Shown here piece by piece: positions 57,347 through 64,000 of a DNA stretch of 64,000 nt (position 1 is the stretch's first letter; every line of letters begins with the position of its first letter). The position numbers and the translations under genes were made by a program. Below the pieces are notes generated by a model. The model was not told the origin of the DNA. It ran no database searches and worked only from the letters and a program-made list of their open reading frames with translations. This DNA comes from Amycolatopsis iheyensis. GTDB lineage: Bacteria > Actinomycetota > Actinomycetes > Mycobacteriales > Pseudonocardiaceae. The DNA is taken from NCBI RefSeq assembly GCF_024703995.1, contig NZ_JAMXQV010000019.1:1-64000 (forward strand), in the 5' to 3' direction.

Positions 57347-58171
57347 ATGTCCAAGAAGATCCTGTACGTGCTCTCCGAGTACGGCTACTGGGGCGAGGAG
57401 CTGCTCGGCCCGGTGACGGCCACCGACGAGGCCGGCTACGAGAGCGTCTTCGCCACGCCGAACGGGAAGCGGCCGCAGGCGCTGCCGCCGAGCCTCGACC
57501 CCGGTTACGTCGACCCGCCGCTCGGCCGCTCGGTCACCACGCCCGAGGTCGCCGTCGCCGCGCGCGAGCTGGACGAGTCCGCGCGCCTCGACAACCCGCT
57601 GAGCCTGGCCGACCTGATCCCGGAACGGCCCTACAACAGCGAGCCCGGCTTCCTGCGGCTGATCGAAGCGTACTACCGTGAACTGTCCACTCTGGACGAC
57701 GAGGTGCGCGGGTACGACGCGCTCGTGATCGTCGGCGGCAGCGGCCCGATCGTCGACCTGGCCAACAACGGCCGGCTGCACGAGCTGATCCTGGCCTTCG
57801 TGCGCGCGGACAAGCCGATCGTGGGGGAGTGCTACGGCGTCGCGCCGCTGGCCTTCGCCCGCGACTGGGAGGACCGCGAGAGCATCATCCGCGGCAAGCA
57901 CGTCACCGGGCACTGCAAGGAGTACGACTACAAGGACGGCACCGGGTTCGTCGGCGTCGACTTCAACATGGGCCCGCCGCCGTACCCGCTCGAGTACATC
58001 CTCCGCGACGCCACCGGCCCCGACGGGCGCTACCACGGCAACGTCGGCAAGGAGACGTCGGTGATCGTCGACCACCCGTTCATCACCGCACGATCCACAC
58101 CGGACTCGTTCCTCGCCGGGCAGAAGCTGGTCGAGGTGCTGGAACAGGGACTGCGCCGCTTCGGCTGGTGA
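57347..58171 (+). CDS. DJ-1/PfpI-family protein
   Basis: 274 residues of the DJ-1/PfpI (class I glutamine-amidotransferase-like) fold. The reactive Cys is in PIVGECYGVAPLAFA and the His in VTGHCKEYDY or nearby. The N-terminus KILYVLSEYGYWGEELLGP is typical. Relatives include glyoxalase III and chaperone-type Hsp31. It heads a co-directional six-gene set; the next ATG is 26 nt on. ATG 57347 is preceded by GGGAG. Confidence 0.8.
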   Translation: MSKKILYVLSEYGYWGEELLGPVTATDEAGYESVFATPNGKRPQALPPSLDPGYVDPPLGRSVTTPEVAVAARELDESARLDNPLSLADLIPERPYNSEPGFLRLIEAYYRELSTLDDEVRGYDALVIVGGSGPIVDLANNGRLHELILAFVRADKPIVGECYGVAPLAFARDWEDRESIIRGKHVTGHCKEYDYKDGTGFVGVDFNMGPPPYPLEYILRDATGPDGRYHGNVGKETSVIVDHPFITARSTPDSFLAGQKLVEVLEQGLRRFGW

Positions 58172-58197
58172 CCGGGTAACCAAGGAGGAGAAAAGCG

Positions 58198-59814
58198 ATG
58201 ACCGCACGCGCGGGCCGGGTGGCGATGTTCGAGCAGTTCGCCGCCGACGGCATCACCCGGATGTTCGGCAACCCGGGCACCGTGGAACAGGGATTCCTCG
58301 ACGAGCTCGAAGCGTTCCCCGGCTTCGGCTACGTGCTGGGCCTGCAGGAGGCGGCGGTCGTCGGGATCGCCGACGGGTACGCCCGCGCCACCGGCGGGCC
58401 GGCGCTCGTCCAGCTCCACACGGGCGTCGGCCTCGGCAACGGGGTCGGCATGCTGTACCAGGCCATGCGGGGCCACTCGCCGCTGGTCGTCGTCGCCGGC
58501 GAGGCCGGGGTCCGCTACGACGCGCTCGACGCGCAGATGGCGGCCGACCTCGTCGCGATGGCGAAGCCGGTGACGAAGTACGCGACCCGCGTGCTGCACC
58601 CCGGCTCGCTGCTGCGGGTGCTGCGCCGCGCGGTGAAGATCGCGATGACCCCGCCGCGCGGCCCGGTGTTCGTGTCGTTGCCGATGGACGTGCTCGACGA
58701 GCTCACCACCGAGCCCGCCGTGCCCACCCGCGTGCCGACCCGCGCGGTGGTCCCGGTCGCGGCGGAGCTGGACCGGGCCGCGGCGCTGCTGGCCGCGGCC
58801 CGGCGGCCGATCGTGCTGCTCGGCGACGGCGTCTCGGTGTCCGGCGCCCAGGCCGAGCTGACCCGGGTGGCGGAGCTGCTGAACGCGCCGGTGTGGGGCG
58901 TCAACGACTCCGAGGTCAACATGGACGCGACGCACCCGCTCTACCGCGGGCAGCTCGGGCACATGTTCGGCACGCACAGCGCCGGGATCGTCGGGGACGC
59001 CGACGCGGTGCTCATCGCCGGGACCTACGTCTTCCCGGAGGTGTTCCCCGAGCTGGCCAGCCCGTTCGCGCCGGGCGCGAAGATCGTGCACGTCGACCTG
59101 GACGACTTCGAGATCGCGAAGAACTTCCCGGTCGACGTCGGACTGGTCGCCGACCCCAAGCCGACGCTGGCCGCGCTCGGCGACCTGCTCGCCGACGAGC
59201 TGCCCGACACCGGCTGGACCGACCTGGCCCGCGAACCCCGGCCCGCGCCGGAGATCACGGACGACAGCCCGCTGATCGAGCGGTTCGCCGCCGCGCTGGC
59301 CGCCCGGGCGGGCGCGGACCTCGTGGTCTTCGACGAGGCGCTGACCGCGTCGCCGGGCTTGGTCAGGCACCTGCCCCCGCGCACCCCGGGGAACTACTTC
59401 CTCACCCGCGGCGGCTCACTCGGCGTCGGCATCACCGGCGCCATCGGCGCCAAGCTCGCCCGCCCGGACGCCGAGGTCGTCGGCTTCACCGGCGACGGCG
59501 GCAGCATGTACACCCCGCAGGCGCTGTGGACGGCCGCGCGGTACGGCATCGCCGCCCGGTTCGTCATCTGCAACAACGGCCGGTACCGGCTGCTCGACCA
59601 CAACCTCGACCAGTACCGGGCCGAACGCGGGCTCAAGGGGGACGGCTACCCGAGCGGGTTCCACCTGGGCGACCCCGAAATCGGGTTCGTCGAGCTCGCC
59701 GCGGCGCTGGGCGTCGACGGCGTCCGCGTCGCCAAGGCGTCCGAAGTGGACGACGCGGTCGAACGGATGCTGGCCGCGAACGGACCGTTCCTCGTCGACC
59801 TGGTGACGGGGTGA
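58198..59814 (+). CDS. ThDP-dependent decarboxylase/ligase (benzoylformate decarboxylase-like)
   Basis: 538 residues with the three standard ThDP domains. The cofactor-activating Glu is in VLGLQEAAVVGIADG. The ThDP-Mg motif is GFTGDGGSMYTPQAL, ending in FVICNNGRY. The closest group is benzoylformate decarboxylase and related 2-oxo acid decarboxylases, and acetolactate-synthase-like enzymes share the fold. The substrate is unknown. GGAGGAG precedes the ATG. It is flanked by two DJ-1/PfpI genes, and the next one starts at or just after its stop. Confidence 0.88.
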   Translation: MTARAGRVAMFEQFAADGITRMFGNPGTVEQGFLDELEAFPGFGYVLGLQEAAVVGIADGYARATGGPALVQLHTGVGLGNGVGMLYQAMRGHSPLVVVAGEAGVRYDALDAQMAADLVAMAKPVTKYATRVLHPGSLLRVLRRAVKIAMTPPRGPVFVSLPMDVLDELTTEPAVPTRVPTRAVVPVAAELDRAAALLAAARRPIVLLGDGVSVSGAQAELTRVAELLNAPVWGVNDSEVNMDATHPLYRGQLGHMFGTHSAGIVGDADAVLIAGTYVFPEVFPELASPFAPGAKIVHVDLDDFEIAKNFPVDVGLVADPKPTLAALGDLLADELPDTGWTDLAREPRPAPEITDDSPLIERFAAALAARAGADLVVFDEALTASPGLVRHLPPRTPGNYFLTRGGSLGVGITGAIGAKLARPDAEVVGFTGDGGSMYTPQALWTAARYGIAARFVICNNGRYRLLDHNLDQYRAERGLKGDGYPSGFHLGDPEIGFVELAAALGVDGVRVAKASEVDDAVERMLAANGPFLVDLVTG

Positions 59815-59819
59815 GCGCG

Positions 59820-60452
59820 ATGAAGCAGTTCGTGCCGCGCGAAGGCGGCGTGCTCACCGGGCGGACGATCGCCATCCTGCTCGAGGCGGACTACGTCGAG
59901 CCGGAGCTGCACTACTACGAACGCCGGTTCGCCGAGGAGGGCGCCACCGTCCGGTGGCTCACCCGGCTCTGGGGCCAGGACTCGCTGACCTTCACCGGCC
60001 ACGAGTACGGCCTCCCGGTGACCGTCGACGACGACCTCGAGCGGGTCGACGACGACACCCTCGCCGGGTTCGACGCGCTGATCGTGCCCTCGGGCATGGT
60101 CTCCGACCGGTTGCGCTACACCGAAGACGCGGCCCGGCTCGCACCGGCCGTCGACCTGCTGCGCCGCGCGTTCGGCATGCCGGGGGTGCTCAAGGGTGTG
60201 ATCTGCCACGGCATGTGGCTGGTCTCGCCGATCCCGGAGCACGTGCGCGGCCGGCGGGTCACCGCCCACGTCAACCTGCTCGGCGACGTGCGCAACATGG
60301 GCGCGGTCTACACCGACCAGGACGTCGTCGTCGACGGCGACCTGGTCACCGCCCGCAGCGCCGACCACTGCCACCTCTTCGCCCGCGCGGTCATCGACCT
60401 CGTCGCGGCGCGGTCGGCCCGGCGCCCGCGCCGGTGGCGCCGCGCGGGCTGA
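59820..60452 (+). CDS. Second DJ-1/PfpI-family protein
   Basis: 210 residues, PfpI/YhbO-like: TIAILLEADYVEPELHYYER opens the fold. The nucleophile Cys is in LKGVICHGMWLVSP, followed directly by His as in active DJ-1/PfpI enzymes, and Glu in LLEADYVEPE completes a possible triad. Such proteins act on glyoxals or as protein/DNA deglycases. ATG 59820 is chosen; GTG 59811, overlapping the upstream stop as GTGA, is an alternative. It is not closely similar to the other DJ-1/PfpI gene in the operon. Confidence 0.8.
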   Translation: MKQFVPREGGVLTGRTIAILLEADYVEPELHYYERRFAEEGATVRWLTRLWGQDSLTFTGHEYGLPVTVDDDLERVDDDTLAGFDALIVPSGMVSDRLRYTEDAARLAPAVDLLRRAFGMPGVLKGVICHGMWLVSPIPEHVRGRRVTAHVNLLGDVRNMGAVYTDQDVVVDGDLVTARSADHCHLFARAVIDLVAARSARRPRRWRRAG

Positions 60453-60498
60453 GCAAGGCCAGAAGTTCCATCGGAAACCATGCCGCGGGAGCGCCGAC

Positions 60499-62319
60499 AT
60501 GACCAGTCCCGACTTCCCCTTCGCCGACCTGGTGGCCGCGCGCGTCACCGGGTACGACCGCCGCACGCGCGTGGCCGACCTGCGCACGCACGACGGCCGG
60601 CCGGTGCGCGCCGAGCTGACGCCGACGACCTCGGCCCAGTTCCTGCGCAACCTCGGCGAGCCCTACGCCGACGCCACCGGCGAGCTCGACGAGCTGCTCG
60701 AACCGGGCCGGCCGCTGTTCGCCTACGGGGTGTTCTACCCCGGCCGCGGCGGGCACACCTTCGAGGCCGAGAACCTCGTCTTCCCGGGCCGGACCGCGAC
60801 GGACTACGCGTTCGAGCAACGCGGCTGGTGGGTCCGGCAGCTCGCCGAGCTGGCCCGGTTCTACCGCCGGGCCCAGTTCGGCGACGCCGCTTCGGCCGAC
60901 TTCGCCGACTACCGCACGGTCCTGCGGCTCGGCGGGGACAAGAGCGACCACCACGTCCAGGAGACCGACACGATCTCGCGGCTGGTCTACGGGATGGCGT
61001 CGGCGTTCCTGCTCACCGGCGAGGAGGACTACCTGCGGGTGGCCGAGCGCGGCACCGAATACCTGCGCGAGCACATGCGGTTCGTCGACCGGGACGAGGA
61101 CGTCGTCTACTGGTACCACGGCATCGACGTCCGCGGCGGGCACCACGAGAAGCTCTTCACCTCCGAGTTCGGCGACGACTACCACGCGATCCCGGCGTAT
61201 GAGCAGATCTACGCCCTCGTCGGCCCGACGCAGACCTACCGCGTCACCGGCGACCCGCGGATCGCGCGGGACGCGGAGGCGACCGTCCGGCTGTTCCGGC
61301 GGTTCTTCCGCGACCCCGAACACGGCGGGTACTTCTCGCACGTCGACCCGCTGCGGCTGGACCCGCACGCCGCCTCGCTCGGGCCCAACCGCGCCCGCAA
61401 GAACTGGAACTCGATCGGCGACCACGCGCCGGCGTACCTGATCAACCTGTTCCTGGCCACCGGCGACGAAGCCCACGCCGACATGCTGGAGGAGACGTTC
61501 GACCTGATCGTCGAGCACTTCCCCGACGAGGGCAGCCCGTTCGTGCGCGAGCGCTTCCACGCCGACTGGACGCCCGACGACGGGCACGGCTGGCAGCAGG
61601 ACCGCGCGGTCGTCGGGCACAACCTCAAGATCGCCTGGAACCTGATGCGGATGAACGCGATCCGCCCCAAGGCCGCCTACCGCGAGCTGGCCGCGCGGAT
61701 CGGCAAGTCCCTGCCGGAGCACGGCGCCGACCGCCGCCGCGGCGGCTGGTACGACCTCCTCGAGCGGACGCTCGCGCCCGGGCACGACCGGCACCGGTTC
61801 GTCTGGCACGACCGCAAGGCGTGGTGGCAGCAGGAACAGGCGATCCTCGCCTACCTGGTGCTGGCCGGCAACGGCGGCGACCCCGCGTTCCTCGAACAGG
61901 CGCGCGAGGCTCAGTCGTTCTACAACGCCTTCTTCCTCGACCACGACGAAGGCGGCGTCTACTTCAACGTGCTCGCCTCGGGCGTCCCGTACCTGCTCGG
62001 CACCGAGCGGCTCAAGGGCAGCCACTCGATGAGCATGTACCACGCCTCCGAGCTGTGCTTCCTGGCCACGGTGTACCAGCGGCTGCTGGTCGGCGGCGAG
62101 CCGCTGCCGCTGTGGTTCCGCCCGCGCCCCGACGGCTTCCCCGGCCGCGTGCTGCGGGTGGCGCCGGACGCGCTGCCACCCGGGCGCGTCCGGCTGGACT
62201 GGGTCGAGATCGACGGCAGCCCGTATCCCGACTTCGACCCCGACCGGCTGCTCGTGCGCCTGCCCGACGCCGCCGGCGAGCTGACCGTCTGCGCTCACCT
62301 GTCGCCCGTGGACCGCTGA
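60499..62319 (+). CDS. AGE-family epimerase/isomerase-like protein
   Basis: 606 residues. An N-terminal ~100-residue domain precedes an (alpha/alpha)6 barrel like N-acylglucosamine 2-epimerase and related sugar isomerases. Barrel signatures are DHHVQETDTISRLVYGMASA, KNWNSIGDHAPAYL, the His of VVGHNLKIAWNLMR and KAWWQQEQAILAYL. His in GHNLK and in KGSHSMSMYHASEL are candidates for acid/base residues. The extra N-terminal part and length (AGE is ~400) are unusual. With glgX downstream, a sugar or oligosaccharide substrate is likely. Confidence 0.8.
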   Translation: MTSPDFPFADLVAARVTGYDRRTRVADLRTHDGRPVRAELTPTTSAQFLRNLGEPYADATGELDELLEPGRPLFAYGVFYPGRGGHTFEAENLVFPGRTATDYAFEQRGWWVRQLAELARFYRRAQFGDAASADFADYRTVLRLGGDKSDHHVQETDTISRLVYGMASAFLLTGEEDYLRVAERGTEYLREHMRFVDRDEDVVYWYHGIDVRGGHHEKLFTSEFGDDYHAIPAYEQIYALVGPTQTYRVTGDPRIARDAEATVRLFRRFFRDPEHGGYFSHVDPLRLDPHAASLGPNRARKNWNSIGDHAPAYLINLFLATGDEAHADMLEETFDLIVEHFPDEGSPFVRERFHADWTPDDGHGWQQDRAVVGHNLKIAWNLMRMNAIRPKAAYRELAARIGKSLPEHGADRRRGGWYDLLERTLAPGHDRHRFVWHDRKAWWQQEQAILAYLVLAGNGGDPAFLEQAREAQSFYNAFFLDHDEGGVYFNVLASGVPYLLGTERLKGSHSMSMYHASELCFLATVYQRLLVGGEPLPLWFRPRPDGFPGRVLRVAPDALPPGRVRLDWVEIDGSPYPDFDPDRLLVRLPDAAGELTVCAHLSPVDR

Positions 62320-62346
62320 TCGCCCGATGAGGACCGGAGAACCGAG

Positions 62347-62682
62347 ATGGAAGTCGCCAAGTACATGCAGGGCGCGGTCACCGTGATCGCGCTGGACGGG
62401 GAACTGGACAGCAGCACCGCGCCGAAGGTGCACGAGCAGCTCGGCGACCTGGTGCCGCCGCGCGGGCTCGTGCTGATCGACCTCGGGCGGACGTCGTACA
62501 TGTCGAGCGCCGGGTTGCGGGTGCTGCTGCTGGTCTACCGGCAGGCCCAGGCCAACGGCGCCCGGCTGGCGCTGGCGTGCGCGCCACCGGACGTCCGCGA
62601 GGTGATGGCCGCGACCGGGTTCCTCGGCTTCTTCACCGTGACCGACACCCTCGCTGACGGGTTCGCCGCGCTCGAGTCGTGA
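62347..62682 (+). CDS. STAS-domain anti-anti-sigma-factor-like protein
   Basis: 111 residues, a single STAS domain. ALDGELDSSTAPKVHEQLG is the first strand and helix, and the phosphorylatable Ser lies in TSYMSSAGLRVLLL, the SpoIIAA-type site. It would bind a serine kinase/anti-sigma factor when unphosphorylated. No kinase or sigma gene is adjacent. It sits between the epimerase-like gene and glgX with short gaps (27 and 28 nt), so it is made with carbohydrate enzymes. Confidence 0.88.
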   Translation: MEVAKYMQGAVTVIALDGELDSSTAPKVHEQLGDLVPPRGLVLIDLGRTSYMSSAGLRVLLLVYRQAQANGARLALACAPPDVREVMAATGFLGFFTVTDTLADGFAALES

Positions 62683-62710
62683 CGCCCGGAGGCTCAACGC
62701 AGGAGGTGTG

Positions 62711-64000
62711 ATGACCTGGACGTCGCTGCCGGCGCGGATCGACGCCTACCCCACCCACGACATCGGCGGGTTCTCCGTCCGCGCCGGGCGCCCGCTGCCC
62801 TTCGGGGCGACACCGGTGCCCGGCGGGGTCAACTTCTCGGTGTACTCGAACAACGCCACCGCGATGACCCTGGTGCTCTTCCGCGCGGGCGAGGACGAGC
62901 CGCTGGCGGAGCTGCGCTTCGACGAGTCCTTCCGGATCGGCGGGGTGTACGCGATGACGGTGTTCGGCCTCGACCCGGAGACCACGGCCTACGCCTACCG
63001 CGCCGACGGCCCGTTCGCGCCGGGCGAAGGCGACCGGTTCGACCGCCGCGCGCTGCTCGTCGACCCGTACGCGACGGCGCTGTCCGGGCGCGAGCGGTGG
63101 CGGTGCGGGCGGGAGAAGCCGTGGCGGTCCCGGATCACCCCCGCCGACTTCGACTGGGAGGGCGACCAGCCGCTGCGGATCCCGCCGGAGGACCTGGTCG
63201 TCTACGAGGCGCACGTGCGCGGGTTCACCGCGCACCCCAGCGCCGGGGTCGCCGCGCCCGGGACGTTCGCCGGGCTGGTGGCGAAGATCCCGTACCTGGT
63301 CGAGCTGGGCGTCAACTGCGTCGAGCTGATGCCGGTGTTCGAGTTCGACGAGCGGGACAACGCCCGCACCGACCCGCGCACCGGCGAGCCGCTGGTGAAC
63401 TACTGGGGCTACAGCACGGTCGGCTTCTTCGCGCCGAAAGCGGGGTACGCCGCCACCGGCAAGCACGGCATGCAGGTCGACGAGTTCAAGGAGACGGTCA
63501 AGCAGCTGCACCGGGCCGGTATCGAGGTGATGCTCGACGTCGTGTTCAACCACACCGCCGAAGGCAACGAGCTCGGCCCGACGCTTTCCTTGCGTGGCTT
63601 GGACAACCGCACGTACTACATGCTCACGCCGGACGGCCACTACTTCAACTTCAGCGGCACCGGCAACACGCTGAACTGCAACCACCCGGTGGTGCGCGGG
63701 TTCGTCCTGGACTGCCTGCGCCACTGGGCTTCGGAGTTCCACATCGACGGCTTCCGGTTCGACCTGGCCGCCATCCTGGGCCGGTCCACCGAGGGCATCC
63801 CGCTGGCCAACCCGCCGCTGCTGGAGGCGCTGGCCCACGACCCGGTGCTGCGGGACTGCAAGCTGGTCGCCGAGGTGTGGGACGCCGGCGGGCTGTTCCA
63901 GGTCGGCAGCTTCCCCGACTACTGCCGCTGGTCGGAGTGGAACGCCGGCTACCGCGACGCGCTGCGGCACTTCCTCAAGGGCGACGTCGGCTGCGTCGCG
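62711..64000 (+). CDS. glgX: Glycogen debranching enzyme GlgX (partial, runs off window)
   Basis: 430 residues are visible and the frame is open at the right edge. N-terminal CBM48-type domain (GGVNFSVYSNNATAMTLVLF), then a GH13 barrel: VYEAHVRGFTAHPSAGV, VMLDVVFNHTAEGNE (region I) and IDGFRFDLAAILGRS (region II, catalytic Asp). The catalytic Glu is in LVAEVWDAGGLFQVG. It cleaves alpha-1,6 branches of glycogen limit dextrins. AGGAGG sits just ahead of the ATG. Last visible gene of the six-gene operon. Confidence 0.92.
   Translation, partial: MTWTSLPARIDAYPTHDIGGFSVRAGRPLPFGATPVPGGVNFSVYSNNATAMTLVLFRAGEDEPLAELRFDESFRIGGVYAMTVFGLDPETTAYAYRADGPFAPGEGDRFDRRALLVDPYATALSGRERWRCGREKPWRSRITPADFDWEGDQPLRIPPEDLVVYEAHVRGFTAHPSAGVAAPGTFAGLVAKIPYLVELGVNCVELMPVFEFDERDNARTDPRTGEPLVNYWGYSTVGFFAPKAGYAATGKHGMQVDEFKETVKQLHRAGIEVMLDVVFNHTAEGNELGPTLSLRGLDNRTYYMLTPDGHYFNFSGTGNTLNCNHPVVRGFVLDCLRHWASEFHIDGFRFDLAAILGRSTEGIPLANPPLLEALAHDPVLRDCKLVAEVWDAGGLFQVGSFPDYCRWSEWNAGYRDALRHFLKGDVGCVA

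Noticed and set aside
1..64000. tRNA, rRNA, insertion sequence, integrase or attachment site
   Set aside because: No transposase or integrase motifs, no recognisable tRNA cloverleaf or rRNA sequence was seen by reading; a dedicated search could still find a short RNA gene.

Overview
The window reads as chromosome of a high-GC actinomycete, most likely a Pseudonocardiaceae member close to Amycolatopsis. Reasons: very GC-rich coding DNA, many GTG starts and 1-4 nt start/stop overlaps, a mycothiol-type DinB/MDMPI protein, GlgE maltosyltransferase, a KstR-type operator at a fadD17-like gene, and palindromic intergenic repeats of a kind I associate with Amycolatopsis (from memory, not checked). 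No rRNA, tRNA, CRISPR array, insertion sequence or phage gene was found. Coding density is high. The longest stretch without a gene is the first 298 bases, which hold a GTGCC pentamer repeat.

Layout. 0.3-4 kb: a double-TetR regulator facing an acyl-CoA dehydrogenase, then two helical proteins of unknown role. 4.2-8.4 kb: a TM0106-type nuclease/helicase and a mycothiol-dependent-type enzyme. 8.46-10.9 kb: a tightly coupled three-gene unit (two membrane proteins and a CHAT cysteine protease), a good candidate for an undescribed signalling or defence system. 10.9-12.5 kb: a fadD17-like ligase with a KstR box. 12.6-17.1 kb: a transporter/flavin amine oxidase/DapA-family operon with a GntR regulator and the remnant of a second GntR gene. 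17.2-19.4 kb: a MarR-epoxide hydrolase-Mug operon. 19.6-28.7 kb: a phosphate-uptake island (pstCAB, a membrane-anchored PstS, two more PstS-like proteins and a sortase-fold protein without its catalytic residues). 28.8-32.2 kb: small secreted or unknown proteins and an esterase.

32.28-33.6 kb holds a 41-residue peptide gene followed directly by a JmjC/cupin hydroxylase, which looks like a minimal peptide-modification (RiPP-like) pair. Next to it is an iron-box-controlled sucrase/ferredoxin-like gene. 34.8-38 kb: glgE with a downstream maltokinase homologue that has lost its catalytic motifs.

38.2-54.4 kb looks like a biosynthetic or degradative cluster built around tryptophan/kynurenine chemistry. 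It has a short canonical tryptophan 2,3-dioxygenase, a second TDO/PrnB-superfamily protein, a kynurenine-formamidase-type hydrolase, an O-methyltransferase, an AurF-type diiron N-oxygenase, a class I aminotransferase and an SDR with Asp in place of the catalytic Tyr. Around these are an aromatic-ring FAD monooxygenase, VOC, SnoaL, EthD and amidohydrolase proteins and a drug exporter. It contains no PKS, NRPS or terpene synthase, so rule-based cluster finders could miss it.

54.6-57.1 kb: an SCO6745-type protein, a 144-bp nested inverted-repeat element, and a response-regulator/thioredoxin-reductase fusion. 57.3-64 kb: a co-directional operon of DJ-1/PfpI protein, ThDP enzyme, second DJ-1/PfpI protein, AGE-family epimerase, STAS anti-anti-sigma-like protein and glycogen-debranching GlgX (cut by the window end). 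Together with glgE it suggests control of alpha-glucan turnover.
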